A stretch of DNA of 64,000 nt from Methanomassiliicoccus sp. (lineage in GTDB: Archaea > Thermoplasmatota > Thermoplasmata > Methanomassiliicoccales > Methanomassiliicoccaceae), in assembly GCA_012719175.1 (NCBI GenBank), contig JAAYAX010000013.1, positions 124,001 through 188,000 on the forward strand. The letters run 5' to 3'. The notes beneath the pieces were generated by a model that was not told the DNA's origin, ran no database searches, and was given only the letters and a program-made list of their open reading frames with translations. Positions within the stretch are counted from its first letter, which is position 1. Each line of letters begins with the position of its first letter. Below, one piece after another: positions 34,400 through 43,400 of this stretch. The translations under genes were made by a program, and so were the position numbers.

Positions 34400-36205
34400 T
34401 CAATCGCATTCCTCGAACTGGCTGTTGTAGAGGTCGCGGTAGAATCCGCCCCGGCTCAGCAGTTCATCGTGGCTCCCGCTCTCCACGATGCTTCCGTCCC
34501 TCATGACGAGGATAACATCAGCATCCTTGATCGTCGAGAGGCGGTGGGCGATGATGAAGGAGGTCCTTCCTACCGTTAGATCGTTCATCGCCTTCTGGAT
34601 GATCCTTTCCGTCCTCGTGTCCACGGAGCTGGTGGCCTCGTCCAGTATAAGGAGGGGTGCGTTCTGTACCACCGCGCGGGCGATGGTCAGCTGCTGCCTC
34701 TGCCCGATGGACATCTGGGACTCGTCGTCGAGGACGGTATCGTAACCGTCCGGAAGGGTGTTGATGAAGTGATGGATGCCCACTGCCTTGCACGCGCTCT
34801 CCACCTGCTCGTCAGTGACGCCTTCCTTGCGGTAGGCGACGTTCTCCCGTATGGTGCCCTGGAAGAGCCAGGTGTCCTGTAGGACCATGCAGAACATGTC
34901 GTGCACATTCTCCCTCGTGAGCTGTCTGGTCGATACGCCGTCGATGAGTATATCGCCCGAGTTCACCTCGTAGAACCTCATCAAGAGGTTGACTATCGTG
35001 GTCTTGCCTGCACCGGTGGGACCGACTATCGCCACCTTCTCTCCGGCACTGACCTTGACCGAGAAGTTGTGAATGACCTCCTTCTCGGGCGTGTATCCGA
35101 AGAACACGTTCCGGAACTCCACGTCCCCTCTCACGTCCTTGTGGACCAATTTTTTATCGTCCTCGTTCTCCAGCTCCGGCTCGTTAATGAACTCGAACAC
35201 GCGCTCCGAGGCCGCTGCCACCGACTGCAGGCTGGTCATGGCCTGTCCCAGCTGCGTGAGGGGCTGCGTGAACAATCGCACGTACACGATGAACGCGACG
35301 ATCGTTCCGATGGATATGGCGCCGTTGATGACCTGCACCGCGCCCACGATGCACACCACCACGTAACCCAGGTTGCCGATGAATCCCATGATGGGCATCA
35401 TCATGCCCGACAGGAACAAGGACTTGAACGCGCTGTCGAAGAGGTCGTCGTTGAAGGAGTTAAACTCCCTCTGTGCAGCCTCCTCGCCGTTGTACGCCTT
35501 GACGATGTTGTGCCCGGTGTACATCTCCTCGACAAAACCGTTTATCTTGCCCAGATAGAGCTGCTGGCGTCTGAAGAACTTCTGCGACTTGGTCATTATC
35601 ACGATCATCAGGCCGAAGCCGGCCAGCGCGGAGAGGACCGCGGCCACGGTCATGGTGACATCGGTGATGAGCATCATGACCAAAGCTCCGATGAGCAGCG
35701 CGGAGGCGCTCATCAGCGTGCCGATGCTCTGGTTCAATGACTGCCCGATGGTGTCCACATCGTTCGTCGCCCGGCTGAGGACGTCACCGTAGCTGGTCCT
35801 GTCGAAGTACCTTAGCGGGAGGCGGTTGATCTTCTCCGATATGTCGGTGCGGAGACGCTTCGACAACTTCTGGACCACGGTGGCCACGATGTAACCCTGC
35901 CCGTAGGTCTGCACCGCCGATATGACGTATATCGTCACCAGGAACGTTCCGATGCCCGCGACCGCGGTAAGGTCGATAGACCCGCTCCTCATACCGTCGA
36001 AGATGAGGTCGGTCATCTCGCTGAGCTTGTCGGGCCCTATGACCGTGAACACGGTGCCAATGGTCACAAGGACTGAGGCCAAGATGATCGCCGGTATGTA
36101 CGGCCTCATGTAGGCCAGCATCCTGCTCCAGGCCTCCTTGAAGCTCTTGGCCCTTGCCTCCTGGTGCATGCCCGGATGACCGCCTGGAGGACCACCGCGC
36201 ATCAT
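34400..36205 (-). CDS. ABC exporter half-transporter, subunit with canonical ATPase motifs
   Basis: A 601-aa fused TM domain and ATPase of the MsbA/multidrug type. The six-TM domain covers residues 25-340 and the ATPase 365-601. It has Walker A GPTGAGKTTIV, signature MSIGQRQQLTIARAV (non-consensus, replacing LSGGQ), Walker B LLILDEATSSVD with the catalytic Glu, and H-loop IIAHRLST. The second half of the heterodimer is the overlapping gene upstream (ATGA overlap at 36202-36205). Together they form one canonical and one degenerate ATP site, as in the TM287/288 type. Substrate unknown. Confidence 0.9.
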   Translation of the reverse strand: MMRGGPPGGHPGMHQEARAKSFKEAWSRMLAYMRPYIPAIILASVLVTIGTVFTVIGPDKLSEMTDLIFDGMRSGSIDLTAVAGIGTFLVTIYVISAVQTYGQGYIVATVVQKLSKRLRTDISEKINRLPLRYFDRTSYGDVLSRATNDVDTIGQSLNQSIGTLMSASALLIGALVMMLITDVTMTVAAVLSALAGFGLMIVIMTKSQKFFRRQQLYLGKINGFVEEMYTGHNIVKAYNGEEAAQREFNSFNDDLFDSAFKSLFLSGMMMPIMGFIGNLGYVVVCIVGAVQVINGAISIGTIVAFIVYVRLFTQPLTQLGQAMTSLQSVAAASERVFEFINEPELENEDDKKLVHKDVRGDVEFRNVFFGYTPEKEVIHNFSVKVSAGEKVAIVGPTGAGKTTIVNLLMRFYEVNSGDILIDGVSTRQLTRENVHDMFCMVLQDTWLFQGTIRENVAYRKEGVTDEQVESACKAVGIHHFINTLPDGYDTVLDDESQMSIGQRQQLTIARAVVQNAPLLILDEATSSVDTRTERIIQKAMNDLTVGRTSFIIAHRLSTIKDADVILVMRDGSIVESGSHDELLSRGGFYRDLYNSQFEECD

Positions 36206-37953
36206 CTGCAGACCTCCTCCTCGGACAGCTGAGAGTAGACTATCTCCTTGTACACGGGACAGGTTTCCAGAAGGTCTTGATGCCTGCCGATCCCGGCGAT
36301 GAACCCATTGTCCAGGACGACTATCTTGTCAGCGTCCATTATCGTGCCGACCCTCTGGGCGACGATCACGCTGGTCACATCCGCCGTTTCCTTCTTCAGG
36401 GCGCTCCTGAGCATGCGGTCCGTCCTGTAGTCCAGCGCGGAGAACGAGTCATCGAAGATGTATATCTCGGGCCGTCTGAACACCGCACGGGCGATGGAGA
36501 GCCGCTGCTTCTGACCCCCGGAGACGTTGGTTCCCCCCTGAGCTATGGCCGCGTCGTAACCGCCCTCCATGTTCTCCACGAAATCCGTGGACTGGGCGAC
36601 CGCGACCGCCTTCCTCACTTCCTCTTCCAAGCTCTTAGACGTCCTATCGCCGTAGGCGACGTTGGAGGCGATGGTGCCGGAGAACAGGTTCGCCTTCTGC
36701 GGCACGTATCCGATCTTACCATGGAGCGCCTTGAGAGTGTAGTCACGGACATCCACACCATCGATCCTTATCGCCCCTTCGGTGACATCGTACGAGCGCA
36801 TGATGAGGCTAACTATGGTGCTCTTCCCGCTCCCGGTGGAGCCGATGAACGCTATTGTCTCACCCTTCTCCGCTTTGAAGCTGATGTCTTTCAGGACGTA
36901 ATCGGATGCCCCCGGATACTTGAAGCCCACCCTGTCGAACACTATCTCGCCGTTCGTCGGTCCTGGCGATGCCGTGACGTTCCCGTCCTTGATCGACGGC
37001 TCCGTATCCAGTATCTCCTCGATACGCCTGGCGGCAACCATCGCCCGGGGTAGTATGATGAACACGATGACCAGCATCATGAACCCCATGACCACCTGCA
37101 TCGCGTACGCCAGGAAGGTGATCATGTCCGAGAACAGCAGCATCTGCGAGCCTATACCAACAGTGGCAGCGATGATGATGCCCCCTATCCAGTATATGGA
37201 GAGGGAGAGCATGCTCATCACTGCCGACATTACCGGCATCATCAGCGCCATCGCCCGGCCTGTGAACAGGTTATTGGACGTGAGGTCCTCGTTGGCCTTC
37301 TCGAACTTTTGCTCCTGATAGTCCTCGGCGTTGTACGCACGGATGACGCGAATGCCCTTTAGGTTCTCCCTCACGTGCCGGTTGACCTCATCGGTGAGCC
37401 ACTGGATCCTCTTGAAGCGCGGGACCACGAAATACATCAGCACAAAGATGACCACAAGCATCACGATGATGGCCACGGCCGTGGCGGTGGTCCACTGCCA
37501 GCTTTTTCCGGATATCTTGATGATGGCCCATCCCGCGAGGATCGGCGCCTTGATGATGACCTGCAGGCCCATGGCCACGGCCATCTGCACCTGGGTGACA
37601 TCGTTGGTCGCGCGAGTGATCAGGCTTGCCGTGGAGAACCTGTTGACCTCGGCGGCGGAGAACGACTGCACCCTACTGAACTCCAGAGAGCGGATGCGCT
37701 TGGACAGGGACGTGGCGACATAGGCTGCCAGGTAGCCGATGGCCAGCGCTGTCAGAAGGCTCCCGAATGCGAGGACCAGCATCATCCACCCCTCGTTCAT
37801 GACCTGGTCCACCGTGCCGCCGGTCTGGATAAGGTTGGTGATCGCGTACATGTGGTCCGGGATCATCAGGTCGAACCACACCTGGACCACGATGAAGGCC
37901 GTGATGATGATGACCAGTGCCCACTCTCTAGCCTTCAGATATTTCAGGATCAT
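36202..37953 (-). CDS. ABC exporter half-transporter, subunit with degenerate ATPase motifs
   Basis: A 583-aa half-transporter with a six-TM domain and a C-terminal ATPase. It has Walker A GSTGSGKSTIV and a canonical signature NVSGGQKQRLSIARAV, but Walker B reads IYIFDDSFSALD (Asp instead of the catalytic Glu) and the switch His is Gln (VIVAQRVGTI). These changes mark the non-catalytic partner of a heterodimeric exporter. The stop overlaps the start of the downstream subunit by 4 nt, so the pair is translationally coupled. Multidrug or lipid export is likely by family. Confidence 0.9.
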   Translation of the reverse strand: MILKYLKAREWALVIIITAFIVVQVWFDLMIPDHMYAITNLIQTGGTVDQVMNEGWMMLVLAFGSLLTALAIGYLAAYVATSLSKRIRSLEFSRVQSFSAAEVNRFSTASLITRATNDVTQVQMAVAMGLQVIIKAPILAGWAIIKISGKSWQWTTATAVAIIVMLVVIFVLMYFVVPRFKRIQWLTDEVNRHVRENLKGIRVIRAYNAEDYQEQKFEKANEDLTSNNLFTGRAMALMMPVMSAVMSMLSLSIYWIGGIIIAATVGIGSQMLLFSDMITFLAYAMQVVMGFMMLVIVFIILPRAMVAARRIEEILDTEPSIKDGNVTASPGPTNGEIVFDRVGFKYPGASDYVLKDISFKAEKGETIAFIGSTGSGKSTIVSLIMRSYDVTEGAIRIDGVDVRDYTLKALHGKIGYVPQKANLFSGTIASNVAYGDRTSKSLEEEVRKAVAVAQSTDFVENMEGGYDAAIAQGGTNVSGGQKQRLSIARAVFRRPEIYIFDDSFSALDYRTDRMLRSALKKETADVTSVIVAQRVGTIMDADKIVVLDNGFIAGIGRHQDLLETCPVYKEIVYSQLSEEEVCR

Positions 37954-38107
37954 CCTACACCAGCGCCATCATCATATCGGTGTGCAAGGGGGTCGGAGGA
38001 TTCAGACCCTTGACAAGAGCACCCTACACCTGAATGGGCGGTGAGGCGCTTGGTCCATTAAATAAGTTCTTTTACGCATGAGACGATAACAGCCCAGAGG
38101 GAGGGAT

Positions 38108-38587
38108 GTGAAGATCATGAACAAGTGGATGGGGCGCTCCGGCGTATCCCCGGTCATCGCCACCATCCTATTGGTCGCTATCACCGTGGTCCTATCCTCG
38201 GTCGTCTATGTGATGGTCACGGAGCTAGGCAGCAACAGCCCCCCGCCCCCGTCCGGTGGGTTTGGCATTGCGGAGAAGGTCTCCAACGACACCATGAGGG
38301 TCTCCTTCGGCTCGTTCAGCAAGGACACCGATCTCACCGACTGCAAGGTGACCATCGAACACGATGGTGCCACCCCTGCCGCCGTGGCAATGGCCCCGTC
38401 GGGCAACATCACCGTCGGTCCCTACAACATGATGGTCACGGACCTGGGAGGGGACGGGAGGATCAGCCCAGGCGACCATCTGACGATCTCCAACACCAAC
38501 GGCGGTGCGATGAATGGGAAGTACATCGTCTATCTCATTTGGACCCAGGACGGGTCGGTGATGGCGTCGGCGAGCCTGAACATGTAG
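38108..38587 (+). CDS. Archaeal type IV pilin-like protein
   Basis: The N-terminus GRSGVSPVIATILLVAITVVLSSVVYVMV is the archaeal type IV pilin class III signal: a short charged leader, then a hydrophobic helix that stays as the pilus core. The ectodomain of about 120 residues, starting at ELGSNSPPPPSGGFG, is beta-rich. The start is either the GTG at 38108 or the ATG at 38117, both just behind a GGAGGG ribosome site. No pilus ATPase or assembly genes are in the window, so the assembly machinery must be elsewhere. A hairpin/T-run follows the gene. Confidence 0.85.
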   Translation: MKIMNKWMGRSGVSPVIATILLVAITVVLSSVVYVMVTELGSNSPPPPSGGFGIAEKVSNDTMRVSFGSFSKDTDLTDCKVTIEHDGATPAAVAMAPSGNITVGPYNMMVTDLGGDGRISPGDHLTISNTNGGAMNGKYIVYLIWTQDGSVMASASLNM

Positions 38588-38592
38588 GCACC

Positions 38593-38620
38593 TTCCACCT
38601 TTTTTTCTTATATGGTGGAA
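38593..38620 (+). terminator. Stem-loop with T-run after the pilin gene
   Basis: TTCCACC (38593-38599) pairs with GGTGGAA (38614-38620); the loop is T-rich (seven T in a row). Confidence 0.45.
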
Positions 38621-38803
38621 CGAGCGATCGCTGTTGAACGAATGCACACATCATATTGATAGTTCATGGAGCGCCGTGATGGTCGCGGAACGCGATCGGT
38701 TCCTTTGATGCATCTGGACGGCAAATGGCCACGGCTGCCAGAAGGATCTGCCTATAGGAGTGAGGTGTCACACGGCGATCGTTCAGGTCCTGACCGCCCA
38801 GCT

Positions 38804-39574
38804 TCATTTCCTACGCGTCTGTATCAAGTACACCGCTGAAATGATTATTACAACAACTATGATGCCGGCCACGATCAAGAGGGTCTGGCCCATACCGTCG
38901 GGGGCGGCTAAATTAGGGATCACGCTGACCTCCTCTGATAGGGCGCTCTCCCCCGCGGCGTTCATCGCGCTCACCTTGTAGAAATAGGTCTCGTTATTGT
39001 TCAGGCCAGTATCGACGTAGTTACGCACGTTCCCCAAGGTTGTGAGAAGGCTCTCATTACCACTGCTTGACCCGCGATAGACCACATAGTTCGTCACCGA
39101 GGAGCCCCCATCATCGGCGGGAACCTGCCAGGTCAGAGAAGCTTGGCCGTCGCCGGCACGCACCTGAAGGTCCCGCGGTGAGCTGGGAACAACGGCCTGG
39201 GGGTTCAAGGTCAGCGTCTCCACGACGCTCCAACCATGGACATTGCAGTGGACCCGGGACCGTATGGTGTTTAACTCCGTGATCGGGCCGAGATCGAAGG
39301 TGACTGTGAAGGTCACCGGTTGCAGCCCGGGCGGGGGTGAGACCATGTATGTGTCCGTACCCGTGCTGTTGGTCACCTCGACCTCGATAAGGTCAATGCG
39401 GTGGGAGGTAGTGGGGTCCTGGTGTGTGACCGTGATCACCAGGACCGTATCAGCTCCAGAAGTCGTGGTGCTAAGGGTGTGAATAGGCACGTCCGCCGAT
39501 ACCGGGACGCTCCAGAGCGAGACCAATGCGAGCAACAACATCAGGGAGATGAGGGTCGGCTGGAAGCGTCTCAA
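38804..39574 (-). CDS. Anchored superoxide-reductase-like (desulfoferrodoxin fold) domain fused to Fn3
   Basis: Signal peptide at residues 1-27 (LLLALVSLWSVPVSAD), an N-terminal domain of about 95 residues, one fibronectin type III domain (about 127-220) and a C-terminal TM with a TRRK tail (228-256). The N-terminal domain resembles the iron-binding domain of superoxide reductases: the spaced His H51 and H58 in THQDPTTSHRIDLIEV, and RVHCNVHGW with C110 and H113 matching the family's CNxHG ligand motif. The His spacing is 7 instead of 6 in typical enzymes. Fe binding and activity are inference; if active it would protect the outer face. Start: TTG at 39574. Confidence 0.7.
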   Translation of the reverse strand: MRRFQPTLISLMLLLALVSLWSVPVSADVPIHTLSTTTSGADTVLVITVTHQDPTTSHRIDLIEVEVTNSTGTDTYMVSPPPGLQPVTFTVTFDLGPITELNTIRSRVHCNVHGWSVVETLTLNPQAVVPSSPRDLQVRAGDGQASLTWQVPADDGGSSVTNYVVYRGSSSGNESLLTTLGNVRNYVDTGLNNNETYFYKVSAMNAAGESALSEEVSVIPNLAAPDGMGQTLLIVAGIIVVVIIISAVYLIQTRRK

Positions 39575-39645
39575 GAGAACACCAATTTTCGATTCGAGCT
39601 TACCCTATTTTTTTCTTACTAATATGCACCGTCCAAATACGAGCA

Positions 39646-40089
39646 TCAGTACCATGCCCTGTAGAAGATGAACAGGCCTATGATGTAAGTGATCAACCAG
39701 AGGGCGATGAACAGAGCTCCGACGATCCTGTGCACGCGACCTTGTTTGGGCATGAACATCTTTCCTCCTCGCTTTACCACCTTCCTGAACCCCAAATAGA
39801 TGGCGAGGAGGCCCAGCGCAGCCACGATGGAAGAGATGATGAGGTGCAGGAGGATCGAAGAGCCTTCCCAGGGGAAGAGGCCGTTCGAGCCGTTGAAGGC
39901 GAGACTGAACATGATGGGCTTGAACACCAGCAGGTCCACTGTGAAGACGGTCAGCATCAGGTAATGGTGAATGTGCCCCTTATGAGCGGCGGCCAATAAG
40001 AGGGCCGTTACCATGAGTATAGCTAGGACCGTCTCTCCCAACAGGTTCAGGTCGACCAGCAATGGCACGTTCGCTCCGAAGATCCCCAT
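39646..40089 (-). CDS. DUF420-like four-TM membrane protein
   Basis: The 147-aa protein has about four to five TM segments. The segments near HKGHIHHYLMLTVFTVDLLVFK and LLHLIISSIVAALGLLAIYLG, and the closing QGRVHRIVGALFIALWLITYIIGL, match the DUF420 layout with conserved His in or near the membrane, a pattern seen in heme-linked proteins. A TATA-like CTTTATATC at 40118-40126 sits about 33 nt upstream of the ATG at 40089, so that start is used rather than an earlier one at 40140. The function is unknown. Confidence 0.7.
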   Translation of the reverse strand: MGIFGANVPLLVDLNLLGETVLAILMVTALLLAAAHKGHIHHYLMLTVFTVDLLVFKPIMFSLAFNGSNGLFPWEGSSILLHLIISSIVAALGLLAIYLGFRKVVKRGGKMFMPKQGRVHRIVGALFIALWLITYIIGLFIFYRAWY

Positions 40090-40117
40090 AGTTTCCCGAA
40101 ATAATTGCAACCGGGCT

Positions 40118-40126
40118 GATATAAAG
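40118..40126 (-). promoter_or_regulatory. TATA-like box of the DUF420-like gene
   Basis: CTTTATATC on the minus strand lies about 33 nt upstream of the ATG at 40089. Confidence 0.5.
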
Positions 40127-40183
40127 TCCACGCTAGGCATCTTACAATGGGCGTATCATCCATGGCCAGGGCGGCGTGTATGA

Positions 40184-40440
40184 ATGGAGGAGCTGAACCT
40201 CGGCTATCCTGTAAACTTACTGCTGCTGAAAGAACTGGGGGTCGGAAAGAGTTACGTCCATTTCTGTCAGCTTATGTGGAATGGACATTCCCAGCAAACG
40301 ACCATATGCATCTCCAGTGAAAGAGCCACCTTCTCCGGATGATGCGAGGTGGGAGCATCGACCGGGGAGATGACGGAAAGGCAGGGGCCACGGTCTGCTC
40401 GCCTACCTCGTGGTCAACGTGGCCGATACTTCCTCGGGGC
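40184..40440 (+). pseudogene. Remnant of a RecA/Rad55-like (KaiC-related) ATPase
   Basis: Reading from the ATG at 40184 gives MEELNLGYPVNLLLLKELGVGKSYVHFCQLM before a stop at 40340. This resembles the start of archaeal RecA-superfamily ATPases, where GYPVNLL..GPPGSGKT leads into a Walker A motif; here the loop has decayed to KELGVGKS. Downstream, other frames give short fragments such as GLLAYLVVNVADTSSG, consistent with further frameshifts. No intact frame covers the region. It lies between the DUF420 promoter and the 1349-aa gene. Assignment by eye only; it could be coincidental. Confidence 0.4.
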
Positions 40441-40464
40441 CGCGTAGACCTTCGTCGTCCCCCT

Positions 40465-43400
40465 CTACTCGAAAGGCACCATGCTGATCGATGGCTGCAG
40501 CCGCTTCCAGTCGGTGACTGCTATGGTCATGTCGTTGTCCTTGGGGATCGTCAGCCCCGGGACATTCTGGTTCAGCTTCGCGCCCGTCGACTTGTCGAGC
40601 ATGAACGCCCGGACCTCTATGTTGGAGCGGTCCGCCCCCTGGTTCCCCACTCGTATGAGCGAGAGGTCGGGAGAGGAAGCGATATCGATGTCGGAGCCTG
40701 GTCCGCCCCCCACACCGGTGACCGTCAGTGCTCTCGCCTGATCGCCTACCATCCGGCAGACGGAGAGGTCCACCCTCTTCTCCACCGCCGGGGAGAAGCG
40801 TAACAGGGTGCCGTCCGCTCCGATGGAGAGGGAATCCTCCTGCCCCGCCACCGTGTCCACGTTCTCCAAAGCGATGGACATGCCCTCGGGCATGATGGTG
40901 TTGAACGTGTACTTGCCGCCGGCAGTCCCCACGAACTTTCGCACGTAGGCCTCCCCCGGCGGCAGCATGTATCCTCCTTTGATCAGGTACAACGGATGAC
41001 TTCCTGGAATCTCGCTCAGTATCTTGCCGCCGAAGGTGCCTGTCCTCTTGCCTTCGGCGTTCGTGACCTGCAGGTCCGCCGGGGACAGGATGAAATCGAC
41101 GATGAACCTGGTGAGTCCGAACGGACCACTGAAGGGCAGGTCCACATCGGACAGGTGATACCTTCCGTTGGTCATCATCCCCAGGGTCACCCCCTGCTCG
41201 AAATTGAACTGCGGGTTGGTCCCGTCGGGCAGGTAGTCGTACAATATCCTGTTCCCATCACGGCGGAAGCGGACCTTGGAGGTCGTTGTGACCGGATTGT
41301 TGCAGTCCCAGACGAACATCTCCACCCCGTCGAGGTCGGAGGTGGTGGACGAGCCGTCGGGCGTCAGCTGCGGCAGGGGCCGTCCGGTCGGGTACACGAA
41401 CCGGTAGGGCATGACGCAGTGGGAGCGTCCCAGCTTATCGAAGTACCCGGAGTCCCACACCTCCCCCGATGGTATGAAGAAGAGGAGAGGCGCGTTCTGA
41501 CGGTCCGTACCTCGTAAAAAGGTGGCCTCTATCTCCCGAGCCGACCTCTCGATCCTTTCCGCCTCCTCCCGCCCCTGATCATGGAAGGTCAGGAGCGCCT
41601 CCCTGCTGAGCAGCCGCCCGTGTATGGCCGTAAGGGCCTTGTGCACCTGGCCCTTCTGCAGCGTCACGGTGTCCTCCAATCCCTGCCACAGTCTATCGGC
41701 CACCATGGCGCTCATGGATGTGCAGAACCCCGTGGCCAATCCGCCGTTGGCCTCCCCCTTGAGGAAGTAATGGTAGAAGGCGTAGAAGGCCGCGGTGAGC
41801 ACGGGATGTCCAAAGATGGGATCTAGGAGCTCGTGCCATACCTCTGCGGCACCGTAGGTGTCCTCATAGGTGCTCCAGTCGGGGATCCCATCGGTGAAGT
41901 TCCTGAAACTTAGGTTGTGCTTTCCGTAGGTGAAGGGGATCTCCAGGATGCCGGGCAGGGACACCGTTCGCATGTTGCTCACCCGCCCGTCAGGGTTCCG
42001 CACCTGCACCTCCACCGTGCCACCAGAGCTTCCTATCCCGCCGGTCCCCGGCATGACGAACTTGAGGCTTGTAGCGGTGGACACCGTCGCGGGGATGGAG
42101 GCGCCGTTGACCAGCACCGAGGCCCCAGTGCTGAAGGCCCTCCCCGACACCTCGCCCTCCGCTCCCTGGACCAGCGCTCTGGCGATAGGGTCCAGCTGTG
42201 GTTTGATTCCTACGTTGATGCGGTTGCTCACCACCCCGTCGCTCCTGCGGACGAACACCGCGGCTAATCCTCCCGTGGCGTTTATAGGTACAGTGATGGA
42301 GATGCTCTCGTCGGCGTTGACGGCCGGCGTGAGCTCGCTGGTACCGAGGACGACGCGGTCGTCGGTGGTGAAAGCGCTCCCTTTGATGGTGAGCTTGTCT
42401 CCGGGGAAGACCTCGTCCGGAGCGATGTCGGTGATCCACGGGCGCGTGAGCTGCTCCTCCCATTCCTCCTCGGTGAACTCGAAGAAGGTGATGTCGCCAT
42501 CGTCCCCGTCGCGGCTACCGTCCGCTCCCGCCGCCCCCGGCTGCCCGTTGGCGCCCTGAACGCCGTTCTTGGCATCGCGGCAGGTCTCCCCAGCCCCGCT
42601 GGCTCCTCCCCTGCCGCCAAGACCGCCGGGGCCTCCGTCCCCACCCCGACCCCGGGGGCCTCCCTGGTTCTTGATCTTGAAGGACCTGCTGGTCACGGTG
42701 GATTCCAGGGTTCCCTCGAGCACGCCGATGGTGATCTTGCCTCCGTTGGCGCCACGCCCTCCGGGACCGCCCGGACCTCCCGGGCCGCCGGAACCGCCGT
42801 TGCCGCCGTCCCCGGGGTCGCTGACGCATGTCCAGCCGAAGACCCAGATGCGTTTTCCGCCGCTGCCGTTGCCGCCGGAGCCTCCGCTCCCGCCCCGTTG
42901 TCCGCGGCCTCCTTTGATCCCTCCTTCGCCGTTCAGGTCGATGGTGGGGATGGCGTCCATGCTCTTGACCCAGATCTCGAGCTTGGGAGCGTGGTTCCCC
43001 GCGCGTCCGGCGATCCCGGTGCCGCCGGGGCTGCCATGTCCGCCGTCCAGGCCGTCCCTGGAGTCGGGCTTGGTCTGCACCCCGCTCCACCCTCGGCCAT
43101 TGAGGTTGGGGTCGTCCGCCCTCGCCGGCGTGGCCCCACCCGGCCGGCTCCAGGTGATAGTGGCGTTGGGCCCGCACACTATCCTCTCAGCGATGATGTA
43201 CAGGGTCTCCACATGTGAGTCGACCGTAAGCTTTATGTTCGTCAGGTCGAGGATTCCGGCTATGATCACCGAGCTATTCACTGGCAGGTTCTGGAGAACG
43301 AGCGTCTGAGGAGGTATGCTGGTGCTGATGGGCCATTTGAACGGCAGCGGCTCCTTGAGGGTCTCTAGGATCTTTGGGCTCCGTATCTCCAGGGCCTCCC

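Noticed and set aside
34901-37053. Long plus-strand open frames opposite the ABC exporter genes
   Set aside because: Antisense to two well-supported ABC subunits; the products are His/Asp/Val-rich without domains.
42569-43309. Pro-rich plus-strand frame
   Set aside because: Complement of the Gly-rich collagen-like segment of the 1349-aa protein; Gly codons read as Pro on the opposite strand.
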